Below are positions 24,537-32,242 of a stretch of DNA of 36,563 bases, one piece after another. Each line of letters starts with the position of its first letter. Within the stretch, counting starts at the first letter, position 1. Source of the stretch: SIG455 sp045589495 (lineage in GTDB: Bacteria > Bacillota > Clostridia > UMGS1810); the NCBI GenBank assembly GCA_045589495.1, contig JAZNPF010000033.1, positions 1-36,563 on the forward strand, written 5' to 3'. Position numbers and translations under genes: made by a program. Under the pieces are notes generated by a model. That model saw nothing but the letters and a program-made list of their open reading frames with translations. It made no database searches and was not told the origin of the DNA.

Positions 24537-25738
24537 TGTATGAAGGAATGACAGATACAGTTTTGCTTGAGCGCTTACTGTCCAGAGTATCAAACAAGAT
24601 GGATAAAAGACCAAGTTCATTGATATATGATACACATAGTTCTGCTGCAATTGAGTTTCAGACGTTATATATTGAATTGGAATATTTAATTCAAAACTCA
24701 TACGGTGACACTGCTGCAAGAGAATTTTTGATTTTGTTATGCAAGGATAGGGGGATTACACCTGAACCTGCTACAAAAGCGATTTTAAAAGGCGAATTCA
24801 CTCCTGCTAACATTGATGTGACCGGAGAACGATTCAATGTCGGAGAATTGAACTATATTGTCACCGAAAAAACAGCAGACGGTCAGTACCATGTCGAATG
24901 TGAAACTACGGGTGAAATCGGCAATCAGTACCTTGGTAATATGATTCCTATGGGGTACATTGCCGGTCTTGAAACTGCTGCTTTAACAGAAGTTCTGATT
25001 CCCGGTGAAGATGAAGAAGATACTGAGGTGTTAAGACAAAGGTATTTTGACAGTTTCAATGAACAGACCTTTGGCGGAAACCGTTCTGATTATCTTTCAA
25101 AAGTTAAAGGTATTGAAGGTGTTGGTGCGGTCAAGGTTACACGTGTTTGGAATGGTGATATTCGCCCGGCTGATATGATTCCCAGTGATGCGGTGACTGC
25201 ATGGTACGAATCTGTGATTAGTACACTTAATGAAGAAGTTGCACTATGGCTTACAACCGTTTATATGGCTGCAGTTGAAAAGAAACTGACAGTTGGCGGT
25301 ACAGTTCTAATAACAATTGTGGATTCTGATAACTATGGTGAAGCATCTGCTGCATTGGTTGACTTAGTTCAGGAACAGATTGACCCGGAACAGAATGCCG
25401 GCGAAGGTTACGGCCTTGCACCGATTGGTCACGTTGTAAATGTAAAATCTGCAGAACCTGTTGAAATAAATGTAACTACTGAGATTTCTTTTAATGATGG
25501 CTATAGTTGGTCCAACATGACGGGTATTATTTCAGAAGCAATTGAATCATATTTGCTTGAACTGCGCAAAGAATGGTCAAACAACACAAATACGGTGGTC
25601 AGAATCAGTCAAATCGAATCTCGTATACTTTCAATCAACGGTGTTGCAGATATTACCGGCACTAAAATTAACGGAAGCGAAAACAATCTTATACTTGGTA
25701 ATTACGAAATACCAATTATAGGGGGTGTTTCTGCGTGA
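24536..25738 (+). CDS. xkdT: Baseplate J-like wedge protein (XkdT)
   Basis: A 400-residue baseplate wedge protein: IYDTHSSAAIEFQTLYIELE, LLCKDRGITPEPATKAI, the loop DTEVLRQRYFDSFNEQTFGGN and KVKGIEGVGAVKVTRVW. These are the conserved blocks of baseplate J family proteins. It forms the wedge arms with gp25-like XkdS. ATG overlaps the previous stop. The GTGA overlap with the following gene is typical of this cluster. Length is normal. Confidence 0.93.
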   Translation: MYEGMTDTVLLERLLSRVSNKMDKRPSSLIYDTHSSAAIEFQTLYIELEYLIQNSYGDTAAREFLILLCKDRGITPEPATKAILKGEFTPANIDVTGERFNVGELNYIVTEKTADGQYHVECETTGEIGNQYLGNMIPMGYIAGLETAALTEVLIPGEDEEDTEVLRQRYFDSFNEQTFGGNRSDYLSKVKGIEGVGAVKVTRVWNGDIRPADMIPSDAVTAWYESVISTLNEEVALWLTTVYMAAVEKKLTVGGTVLITIVDSDNYGEASAALVDLVQEQIDPEQNAGEGYGLAPIGHVVNVKSAEPVEINVTTEISFNDGYSWSNMTGIISEAIESYLLELRKEWSNNTNTVVRISQIESRILSINGVADITGTKINGSENNLILGNYEIPIIGGVSA

Positions 25739-26271
25739 TAAGAAATGTAAACCTTGTTTCGTATTTGCCACCGTTTATGCAAAACTACAAAGAGCCGGTA
25801 GCGGCATTGGAAGCAGAAAACGCAGAATTTGCAATTGTGTGGGATGCGGTCAATCGTATTTTATATAACCGGTTTATATCTACTGCAGATGAATATGGTA
25901 TATCAAGGTACGAAAAAATGCTCGGTATTTATCCAAGTGCAGAAGATACACTTGAATCAAGACGTGCAAGAGTACAAAGTAAATGGTTTCAGCAAATTCC
26001 ATATACGATACGTGTGTTTTTGGATAAACTGACGATATTAAGCAGGGACAATTCATTTACTTTGACACACAATTTCAAAGAAGGATATACACTAACACTT
26101 ACTACGAATTTAGAGATGTTTGGTCAGGTTGATGCTTTAAAAGAACTTTTAAATTCGGTATTACCATGTAATATAGTTGTTGAATCGACAAATGAGATTT
26201 ATTGTATTGCAGAAGGTGATATAAGTGTTGCATCATGCGTTACAATGCTGGATATCTATGAAATATCTTAA
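25735..26271 (+). CDS. xkdU: DUF2313 baseplate protein (XkdU, YmfQ)
   Basis: A 178-residue protein: LVSYLPPFMQNYKEPVAALE, FAIVWDAVNRILYNRFIST, ADEYGISRYEKMLGIYPSA and LESRRARVQSKW. These blocks are typical of the DUF2313/XkdU family (P2 gpI-like), which links baseplate wedge and tail fibres. GTG start at 25735 overlaps the xkdT stop (GTGA). The fibre gene follows after 17 bases. Confidence 0.9.
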   Translation: MIRNVNLVSYLPPFMQNYKEPVAALEAENAEFAIVWDAVNRILYNRFISTADEYGISRYEKMLGIYPSAEDTLESRRARVQSKWFQQIPYTIRVFLDKLTILSRDNSFTLTHNFKEGYTLTLTTNLEMFGQVDALKELLNSVLPCNIVVESTNEIYCIAEGDISVASCVTMLDIYEIS

Positions 26272-26288
26272 AGAAAGGAATAAAGAAA

Positions 26289-27635
26289 ATGGCTGAATTT
26301 TCAAAATTAACAATAACTGATAAAGGTCAGGCACTTATAGCCAAAGTTGTAGCGGGAACGGCTGAAACGCAGTTTACAAAAGTATGTACTTCTTCTTTTC
26401 AGTACGAAAATGAAACGCTTGAATCTTTAACTGAAATCAGTGACATTAAGCAGACCAGTTTGATATCAAATGTGAAACGAACAAGTGATTCACAAATAAC
26501 GGTAGAAGTTGGTTTCACTAATGTTGAATTGACATCAGGATATTACATACGTGCGTTGGGGTTATATGCTCTTGACCCTGATGAGGGCGAAATTTTATAC
26601 GGTGTAACTCTTGAAACATCCGGAGAATGTCATATGCCTGCATACAACGGCGTCACAGTCGGCGGTGCAATCATGAGGTTTTCTACTGTTGTGGGAAATG
26701 CAGAAAGAGTGTCACTTGAAGTTGACCCTGGAGCATTCGTAACAATGAGCCAATTTGAGGGGCACACTCATACGGCTGCAGATATTAATTCCGGAACGCT
26801 TGGAGTTCCCCGTGGAGGTACTGGAAAAAGCACCATAACAACAGATAGTTTTCTTGTGGGCAATGGCACAGATGCTATGCAGGAGAAAACACCTGAAGAA
26901 GTACGTACCCTTATTAATGCACCCAAAACGGAGCACAAACATTCTGCTGCAGATGTCAATGACGGAGTTATTACGATAGAACACGGCGGAACAGGCGCAG
27001 ATACTTTAGAAAATTCGGGATTAGTACCTATTGTTAATGCTACATCAAGTGATGGCATAACGTACACCGCAGAAGTAGACGGCTTAACAGAATTGAAAAA
27101 TGGAATGTTGATTTGCTTTATTACGTCAAAAAGTAATACAGGCTCACCAAAATTAAATATCAATGGTTTAGGTGATGTTACTATTTCCAAACAAGCAACT
27201 TCAAATTTAGGGGGGAGGACACAAATAAATTCGGGGTTTTTTATTGCAAATACCCCAATTTTATTGCAGAAATTCGGTAGCGCGTGGCTAACTGTCAATA
27301 TGTTTCCGTTTATGGGCGCAAAAATTGAAATGGTTGATTACACAGGAACAGGCAAACACGGGGTAGAGAACAAAAACACAATAACATTTAACAACAAACC
27401 TTACTTCGTTATAATTATGTCTAAAGTGTCACTTGGAGGAGAAACTTATATCCCGCCCTTAATTTTAATTAGGAATAGTACATCCACCCATTGCTGGTTT
27501 AATAATGGGAAACATGTTATCTATTATAGCATGAGTGGTAATACAATTTCGTGGTATTCAGAAACACACGACTACCCGCAACAGAACGCAGTAAACATAT
27601 CTTATGTCGCACTTGGAATAACCGCAGAGGAATAA
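26289..27635 (+). CDS. Phage tail fibre / collar protein
   Basis: A 448-residue fibre. Residues 1-150 form the phage tail-collar DUF3751-like head (MAEFSKLTITDKGQALIAK, VEVGFTNVELTSGYYIRALGLYA), which attaches to the baseplate. The shaft has two HxHxAAD repeats (GHTHTAADINSGTLG with PRGGTGKSTI, and HKHSAADVNDGVITIEHGG), after which come beta-rich parts. The last 150 residues (KIEMVDYTGTGKHG to NISYVALGITAEE) would be the receptor-binding tip. No DGR variable-repeat-like ending is visible at its C-terminus. Confidence 0.85.
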   Translation: MAEFSKLTITDKGQALIAKVVAGTAETQFTKVCTSSFQYENETLESLTEISDIKQTSLISNVKRTSDSQITVEVGFTNVELTSGYYIRALGLYALDPDEGEILYGVTLETSGECHMPAYNGVTVGGAIMRFSTVVGNAERVSLEVDPGAFVTMSQFEGHTHTAADINSGTLGVPRGGTGKSTITTDSFLVGNGTDAMQEKTPEEVRTLINAPKTEHKHSAADVNDGVITIEHGGTGADTLENSGLVPIVNATSSDGITYTAEVDGLTELKNGMLICFITSKSNTGSPKLNINGLGDVTISKQATSNLGGRTQINSGFFIANTPILLQKFGSAWLTVNMFPFMGAKIEMVDYTGTGKHGVENKNTITFNNKPYFVIIMSKVSLGGETYIPPLILIRNSTSTHCWFNNGKHVIYYSMSGNTISWYSETHDYPQQNAVNISYVALGITAEE

Positions 27636-27652
27636 GGTTGGAGGAATATACA

Positions 27653-27940
27653 ATGAAACTAATTGAAATAAAACCATTAAGCAATGGAGCGCACAGAAAC
27701 CAAACAGGCGATTTTGTGGCAATTCCAGAGGGTTACGCAGTTATTCCCGAGGAAATGGAAACACCAAACTTTCCTTTTGGCACAATAACCACAGAGGAAA
27801 TAGACGGCATTATGACCGTTACAAGTTGGATTGCAGGGGAAATACTCGAAATTGAACAACCGCCGCAACCAATAAGCGACATTGAACAATTAAGGGCAGA
27901 TGTTGACTATATCGCAGTTATGACGGGGGTGGAATTATAA
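27653..27940 (+). CDS. Tail-fibre-associated small protein
   Basis: 95 residues, start MKLIEIKPLSNGAHRNQTG, middle IPEGYAVIPEEMETPNFPFG, and a helical end SDIEQLRADVDYIAVMTGVEL. It fits small proteins between tail fibre and XkdX in firmicute phages, probably fibre or baseplate related. The start at 27653 has GGAGGAAT upstream. Two bases separate it from xkdX. It may act as a fibre chaperone, which is inferred from position. Confidence 0.7.
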   Translation: MKLIEIKPLSNGAHRNQTGDFVAIPEGYAVIPEEMETPNFPFGTITTEEIDGIMTVTSWIAGEILEIEQPPQPISDIEQLRADVDYIAVMTGVEL

Positions 27941-27941
27941 T

Positions 27942-28067
27942 ATGACAGTATTTGAAATGGCAAAGAAATATTACCCCCGATTATGGGATATTAACAGAAT
28001 TAACGCACTCTATGAGGCAGGCAAACTCACAAAAGAACAGTATGCCGAAATAGTTGGTGAAGATTAA
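27942..28067 (+). CDS. xkdX: XkdX family protein
   Basis: A 41-residue protein, MTVFEMAKKYYPRLWDINRI, followed by LYEAGKLTKEQYAEIVG. This is the XkdX family pattern, a short protein next to fibre genes in PBSX-like phages; the function is unknown. GGGGTGG precedes the ATG. It ends the tail operon before the hairpin at 28083-28108 and the lysis genes. Confidence 0.85.
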   Translation: MTVFEMAKKYYPRLWDINRINALYEAGKLTKEQYAEIVGED

Positions 28068-28082
28068 TATAATAAAAAAGGG

Positions 28083-28108
28083 ACCCGTTTATGAAAATAT
28101 AAACGGGT
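28083..28108 (+). terminator. Hairpin between tail and lysis genes (weak terminator or RNA element)
   Basis: Perfect 10-bp stem ACCCGTTTAT/ATAAACGGGT around GAAAAT. It is followed by TCTTCAG rather than a clean T-run, so termination would be weak. It could reduce lysis gene expression by read-through. Confidence 0.5.
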
Positions 28109-28135
28109 TCTTCAGTTGTGAAAGGAGCAAAAACT

Positions 28136-28567
28136 ATGAAGATAAAAATTTTAATGGGACTTGGTGTATTTGGTGGCTTTATTTCTTCACTTTTTGGTGG
28201 ATGGGATGCTGCTTTATCAACATTGATTATTTTTATGGCTATTGATTACATAACCGGCTTAATTGTTGCAGGAGTTTTTCATAAAAGTCCAAAAACAGAA
28301 AGCGGTTCATTGGAATCAAAAGCCGGATGGAAAGGTTTATGTAGAAAAGGTATGACAATATTTGTTGTCCTTATCGCATGTAGACTTGATTTATTAATAG
28401 GTACAAATTTTGTAAGAGATACAGTGATTATTGCTTATGTTGTTAATGAAACTATTAGCATTATTGAAAATGCAGGTCTGATGGGATTGCCTATTCCTGA
28501 AGCCATTATAAAAGCAATTGATGTGTTGAAAAAGAAAGAGGGAAATCAGAATGAAGATTTGCATTGA
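28136..28567 (+). CDS. Phage holin (toxin secretion/lysis holin)
   Basis: 143 residues. Hydrophobic segments are at about 7-22 (GLGVFGGFISSLF), 27-50 (AALSTLIIFMAIDYITGLIVAG) and 77-95 (MTIFVVLIACRLDL), with a charged end (IDVLKKKEGNQ). The DYITGLIVAG part and the ending LMGLPIPEAIIKAIDVLK match the phage holin-4 family (toxin-secretion/phage-lysis holin). It makes pores for lysin release. AAAGGAG at 28121-28127 supports ATG 28136, not 28118. It overlaps the amidase by 17 bases. Confidence 0.9.
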   Translation: MKIKILMGLGVFGGFISSLFGGWDAALSTLIIFMAIDYITGLIVAGVFHKSPKTESGSLESKAGWKGLCRKGMTIFVVLIACRLDLLIGTNFVRDTVIIAYVVNETISIIENAGLMGLPIPEAIIKAIDVLKKKEGNQNEDLH

Positions 28568-29297
28568 TGCAGGGCACAATTATTCCGGGTATGATACCGG
28601 AGTGGTTGGTGTTGGTGGTATAAAAGAACAAGATATTAATTTTGACATTGCCAACAAATTAAAAAACCTGCTTTTAAGCACAGGTAATAATGTGGTAATG
28701 ACAAGAAATTCAAAAGAAGAAAATCTTGGTGCAGACGTAAATTCTTCGCTCAAGAAAAGAGCAGATATATGCAATAAAAATAACTGTGACCTTTTTATCA
28801 GCATACACTGTAATAGCGGAAGCACTAAAGCAAATGGTACAGAAGTTTTGATTCCCGGTAGAGGTGGTAAGGCTGAAGAATATGCTACAAAAGTTGCTGA
28901 TTCCATTTGCAGAGGTCTTGATACAACAAACAGAGGAGTGCGTGTAGACACGGAATATCTTGGATATAAATTATACGTTCTTCACAATACGGAGTGTCCC
29001 GCTATATTGATAGAGGTTGGCTTTTTAACTAATTCTGAAGATGCGGACAAACTTCTGAATAGAACTGATGACTTTGCAGAAGCGATAGCAAAAAGCATTA
29101 TAGATGGATATGATATATCCGCAGAATCAAATGCACAGTCACTTCTTACATCTGCAAACGACATTACATGGGAATTAAACCATGCTTATTTCCCTATAAC
29201 GGACATGGCAAACTTTGTAAAAGTGCTTGATGAAGCAAAGAAAGCAAACTCGCCGTTATACTGGGGATATTATAAACTGGTAAATAGAATAAAATAA
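28551..29297 (+). CDS. N-acetylmuramoyl-L-alanine amidase (endolysin)
   Basis: A 248-residue Amidase_3 (zinc) endolysin. Zinc ligands and catalytic positions: H9 (DAGH), E26 (KEQD), H86 (SIHCN) and E155 (LIEVGFLTN). The C-terminal 60 residues, after SNAQSLLTSANDITWELNHAYF, may bind the wall. It cuts the amide bond between MurNAc and L-alanine in host peptidoglycan. There is no signal peptide, so release needs the holin. GAGGGAAA precedes the ATG. It is the last phage gene I can recognise. Confidence 0.93.
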   Translation: MKICIDAGHNYSGYDTGVVGVGGIKEQDINFDIANKLKNLLLSTGNNVVMTRNSKEENLGADVNSSLKKRADICNKNNCDLFISIHCNSGSTKANGTEVLIPGRGGKAEEYATKVADSICRGLDTTNRGVRVDTEYLGYKLYVLHNTECPAILIEVGFLTNSEDADKLLNRTDDFAEAIAKSIIDGYDISAESNAQSLLTSANDITWELNHAYFPITDMANFVKVLDEAKKANSPLYWGYYKLVNRIK

Positions 29298-29393
29298 AGT
29301 TTGCCTTGTATTGCCAAAAGTGAAAAGAACGTGCTAAAATGTAATAACTTCTAATAGGTATGCTTAACATATTGCTGAGGAATAATTTTATTC

Positions 29394-29434
29394 AAAAAAG
29401 ACGGGAATCATATTTTTTGATTCCCGTCTTTTTT
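29394..29434. terminator. Strong terminator after the lysis genes
   Basis: AAAAAGACGGGAATCA pairs with TGATTCCCGTCTTTTT around TATTTTT, a 15-16 bp stem with T-runs on both sides, so it may work in both directions. It stops the late operon before the small unit at 29440-29654. Confidence 0.9.
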
Positions 29435-29439
29435 ATGGC

Positions 29440-29468
29440 TTGAAATTATAAGCCAATAAGGATATAAT
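29440..29468 (+). promoter_or_regulatory. Sigma-A promoter with inverted repeat over the -35 box
   Basis: -35 TTGAAA (29440-29445), 17-base spacer, -10 TATAAT (29463-29468). TGGCTT and AAGCCA (29436-29441 and 29450-29455, 8 bases between) form an inverted repeat over the -35. Expected start of transcription is near 29475. No annotated gene starts at a good distance. Confidence 0.75.
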
Positions 29469-29474
29469 AATATG

Positions 29475-29654
29475 TACAATAAAATTGAAAATTTGTTTGA
29501 GGTTGGTGTAAAAAGTTCAAAACACATGATAATTGAACTTCTTACACGTTGCTTACAAATAGAGAAAAACCTCTTGAATTTAAAAGGATTGGAATTATGC
29601 AAACGTTAATTTTATTTTGTACTTTCAAAAAGCCTCTGTTTTCAGAGGCTTTTT
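29475..29654 (+). ncRNA. Candidate small RNA, about 180 nt
   Basis: The stretch is bordered by the promoter at 29440-29468 and the terminator at 29627-29654. GTGTAAAAAGTTCAA (29506-29520) pairs with TTGAACTTCTTACAC (29533-29547) over 14 of 15 positions around a 12-base loop. A smaller AGAG/CTCT pairing follows at about 29561. A 45-codon frame (29472-29609, MYNKIENLFEVGV) exists, but its ATG lies only 4 bases from the -10 box, so it would not have a leader or ribosome-binding site in this transcript. The RNA could act as a small regulator of the prophage or host. A leaderless small protein is the alternative. Confidence 0.5.
29627..29654 (+). terminator. Terminator of the candidate small RNA
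   Basis: AAAAAGCCTCTG (29627-29638), TTTT loop, CAGAGGCTTTTT (29643-29654). A perfect 12-bp stem with T-run. It separates the small unit from the ECF sigma gene. Confidence 0.9.
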
Positions 29655-29674
29655 ATGTTGTTAATAATTTTATG

Positions 29675-29703
29675 TTGAATATATTTAAAATGTAGTATAT
29701 AAT
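29675..29703 (+). promoter_or_regulatory. Sigma-A-type promoter of the ECF sigma factor operon
   Basis: -35 TTGAAT (29675-29680), 17-base spacer, -10 TATAAT (29698-29703). The start of transcription would be near 29710, giving a leader of about 85 bases with several G/A-rich sites and a possible hairpin at 29745-29775. Confidence 0.75.
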
Positions 29704-29795
29704 ATAACAAAAACTTTTTTCACAAAAGAGGGAACAAAATCGGCGCTGCGTCCGTCTATATATGTAGGAGGCAGCAACGGAGAGGAGTGCATACA

Positions 29796-30359
29796 TTGAC
29801 CGGGGAGGATTTGAACTTACTTATCCAGAAGGCTCAAAAAGGCGATTTGCGTGCTTTTGAGCAGTTGACAGAGCAGTATCATACAAAAATATATAATATT
29901 GCCCTCGGTATGATGAGCAACCCTCACGATGCCGAAGATGCCGCACAGAACGTACTTATTAAAATTTACCGTGCAATTGGTGATTTTAAATTCCAGTCAA
30001 AGTTCTCCACGTGGGTTTACAGGATAACCGTAAATGTGTGTACGGACGAATTGAGAAAGCGTAACCGTACGTCAGCCATCAGCAGTGACGAACTTGCCGA
30101 AGATGCGCTCGGTGTTGACTATGTAACCCCTGAATCGCACGCGTTGACATCAGAGGCGGTGTCAGATTTGAAAACCGCCATAAGCCGACTGAAAGACGAC
30201 CATAAAAAGATGATTGTTCTGCGTGACATCAACGGATTTTCCTATGAAGAGATTGCCCGTATAACAAAATGCTCCGTAGGTACGGTTAAATCACGTATCA
30301 GCAGAGCGAGAGGGGCACTTAAAGACATTTTGATTTCCACCGGATATTTTCAAAGGTGA
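29796..30359 (+). CDS. ECF-family RNA polymerase sigma factor
   Basis: A sigma-70 factor of the extracytoplasmic-function group, about 187 residues. Region 2: QKGDLRAFEQLTEQYHTKIY, DAEDAAQNVLIKIYRAIGDF, FSTWVYRITVNVCTDELRKR. Region 4: AISRLKDDHKKMIVLRDING and YEEIARITKCSVGTVKSRISR, a helix-turn-helix. It directs transcription to stress genes. TTG at 29796 fits GGAGAGGAG at 29779-29787; the GTG at 29787 overlaps this site and is not favoured. The anti-sigma gene follows after 14 bases, so the two form an operon. Confidence 0.9.
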   Translation: MTGEDLNLLIQKAQKGDLRAFEQLTEQYHTKIYNIALGMMSNPHDAEDAAQNVLIKIYRAIGDFKFQSKFSTWVYRITVNVCTDELRKRNRTSAISSDELAEDALGVDYVTPESHALTSEAVSDLKTAISRLKDDHKKMIVLRDINGFSYEEIARITKCSVGTVKSRISRARGALKDILISTGYFQR

Positions 30360-30373
30360 AAGGTTGTGAAAAA

Positions 30374-31420
30374 ATGATTGATTGCAATAAAGCACGTGAA
30401 TTTTCCAATGCATACATAGACGGTGAGTTGGACGAAGAATCCGCTTGTCTGTATGAAGAGCATATATCGTGTTGTGAGGTGTGCCATGACGAGTACGATA
30501 TGTTGAAGCGTATATCTGCCGAATTGCCATTGACGGCAGCATCTGTTCCTGATGGGTTTGCCAGACGTGTGCATACTGCCCTTGTGAACGAGCAGTTTAA
30601 AAAAGAAAAATCCAGAAAGGTGTTTGCGTTTCCTTATTATAAATCAGCGTCTGTCATGGCGGCAGCACTTGTGATAGCGGTTGTCGGCAAATACGGAATA
30701 TATGATACGTATAAAAATGTCACCGGCGAAACCTCACGCATAGCGACGGAAATGACGGGTAAAGTGTCGGAAGCATTGATTGATGTTCCTGAAATTGAAG
30801 TTTCGGAAGAAAAAGAAATTAAGAATATAAAACCCGAACATATCTATACAACGAAAACCGTAGTTGAGCAAGAACCGGTTGTTGAAGAAATTCAGGTTAC
30901 ACAGACTGAAGAAGATGCGCCAATAGTGGATATTGCACCTGTGGCTGAAACTGTAACACCTGACGTTCCTGTTTATACTCCCGAAGTTGAGCAGACAGAA
31001 GTTGCGGAAAAATCAGTTGCAGAAGAAGTACCAACGACGGACAATGCGGCAATGTTGAGAATGGCAGAGCCAACATCGTCAGCAGAAGTTACCGAAGTTA
31101 ATGAAGAAGCGCAAACAGAAACCGTTACAGACGAACTTGCATCGGGCGGCGGTTCAGATGCGGCATTTGAGCCAAAAGAACTTATTCCTGCGCAAGTTAT
31201 CATATATAATAACGGCGATGCTGCAATGATGATGTTTAAAAAATTTCTTCTCACCATACTCAACAGCAGCCAGATAACGGACAACAACGGCGAGATAACT
31301 GTCAATATAAATGCGGATGAGTACGAAAGTGTTATGCAGCATATCCGTGCAAATGAATATGTAAAAACAGTAACAGAGGGAACTCCGTTTGACGGAAAAG
31401 CAATTATAAATATAAAATAA
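30374..31420 (+). CDS. Membrane anti-sigma factor with zinc-finger (ZAS) domain
   Basis: About 348 residues. The N-terminal zf-HC2/ZAS element is EEHISCCEVCHDEYD: H30, C34 and C37 (HxxxCxxC) that bind the ECF sigma factor encoded upstream. A transmembrane helix is at about 92-107 (SASVMAAALVIAVVG). Then comes an extracellular, acidic Glu/Val/Thr/Pro-rich linker (residues about 140-265), then a small folded end (VIIYNNGDAAMMMFKKFLL to GKAIINIK). It would hold the sigma factor inactive and release it on an envelope signal. ATG at 30374 is preceded by AAAGG; the GTG at 30356 overlaps the sigma gene's end. Confidence 0.85.
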   Translation: MIDCNKAREFSNAYIDGELDEESACLYEEHISCCEVCHDEYDMLKRISAELPLTAASVPDGFARRVHTALVNEQFKKEKSRKVFAFPYYKSASVMAAALVIAVVGKYGIYDTYKNVTGETSRIATEMTGKVSEALIDVPEIEVSEEKEIKNIKPEHIYTTKTVVEQEPVVEEIQVTQTEEDAPIVDIAPVAETVTPDVPVYTPEVEQTEVAEKSVAEEVPTTDNAAMLRMAEPTSSAEVTEVNEEAQTETVTDELASGGGSDAAFEPKELIPAQVIIYNNGDAAMMMFKKFLLTILNSSQITDNNGEITVNINADEYESVMQHIRANEYVKTVTEGTPFDGKAIINIK

Positions 31421-31425
31421 AAAGC

Positions 31426-31459
31426 AAAAATCAGTATTTTAACAGAATACTGATTTTTT
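31426..31459. terminator. Terminator after the anti-sigma gene
   Basis: AAAAATCAGTATT and AATACTGATTTTT form a 13-bp stem with a 7-base loop, followed by T. It ends the sigma/anti-sigma operon and works in both orientations. Confidence 0.85.
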
Positions 31460-31461
31460 AT

Positions 31462-31490
31462 GTATAAAAAACCTGTTTTGGACGAATAAT
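31462..31490 (+). promoter_or_regulatory. Possible forespore (sigma-F type) promoter of spoIIR
   Basis: GTATA at 31462-31466 and GGACGAATAAT at 31480-31490 with a 13-base spacer weakly resemble sigma-F elements. SpoIIR is sigma-F dependent in known spore formers. The match is poor, so this is a guess by context. Confidence 0.25.
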
Positions 31491-31534
31491 CTATATACAG
31501 AAAAAAGAACAGTACAAAACAGGGGAGATAAAAA

Positions 31535-32191
31535 ATGGAAAAAACAATCTGGCTGCGTCATATATGTATTTCACTTTGCGTTGGTGTTATTATAACATTT
31601 GCGTTTTCTGTTTATGCAGATAAAACGGAGCAGGCAATTTCGGACAGCCTGATACGTTTGCACGTAATCGCCAACAGCGATTCCGAATCAGACCAGAAAC
31701 TCAAACTTGCCGTTCGTGATGCAGTAATTGAAGCAGTTGGATTTTGCTTTGCCGATAACCGTGAAAAAAATGTTGCGGAAAATGATATAATTATGCGTAT
31801 GGACGAAATAAAGTGTATAGCAGAGAATGTTATTGCGAATTGGGGTGAGAATTACCCCGTTTCAATCTCTCTTGGAAAAAGCGATTTTCCCACAAAGACT
31901 TACGGAAATATCACTTTGCCCGCAGGTACGTATGATGCACTTAAAATAATCATAGGCGACGGTGCAGGTCAAAACTGGTGGTGCGTGCTTTTCCCACCGT
32001 TGTGTTTTGTGGATGCCGCAACTGCCGAACTCCCCGAAGAAAGCGACGCAATCTTAAAAGCGTCACTTTCTGAAGACGAATATGCCATGATAACGGCAAA
32101 CGGAAAACTTCCGGTTCAGGTTAAATTCAAAACGTACGAAATGTGGCAGAACAGTAAATTGAAACTTAAAAATATGATAGCAGAGCGATAG
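31535..32191 (+). CDS. spoIIR: Stage II sporulation protein R
   Basis: A 218-residue SpoIIR. An N-terminal signal or membrane segment at about 9-27 is followed by the conserved DSLIRLHVIANSDSESDQ and KLAVRDAVI, and further on by GQNWWCVLFPPLCFVDA, the family hallmark. SpoIIR is made in the forespore, secreted into the intermembrane space and triggers SpoIIGA processing of pro-sigma-E in the mother cell. It shows that the host is likely to be an endospore former or a descendant. AGGGGAG precedes the ATG. The end is followed by the repeat-rich intergenic region. Confidence 0.95.
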   Translation: MEKTIWLRHICISLCVGVIITFAFSVYADKTEQAISDSLIRLHVIANSDSESDQKLKLAVRDAVIEAVGFCFADNREKNVAENDIIMRMDEIKCIAENVIANWGENYPVSISLGKSDFPTKTYGNITLPAGTYDALKIIIGDGAGQNWWCVLFPPLCFVDAATAELPEESDAILKASLSEDEYAMITANGKLPVQVKFKTYEMWQNSKLKLKNMIAER

Positions 32192-32242
32192 TATTCGGAA
32201 TAAACCGCATATCTTTATGGTATGCAGGGAATTTTTTAAACT

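Noticed and set aside
26768..27298. 176-codon minus-strand frame in the tail fibre gene
   Set aside because: It is opposite a convincing fibre gene and has no family features.
28054..28245. 63-codon frame before the holin
   Set aside because: It reads through the hairpin at 28083 and overlaps the holin in another frame.
29472..29609. 45-codon reading frame MYNKIENLFEVGV
   Set aside because: The ATG is only 4 bases from the -10 box, so the transcript would start inside it and lack a ribosome-binding site. A strong RNA hairpin explains the sequence better. It stays as an alternative in the small RNA entry.
29298..29790. tRNA gene as integration site at the prophage end
   Set aside because: No cloverleaf-like sequence or GTTCGANTC-type T-loop was found in this strip.
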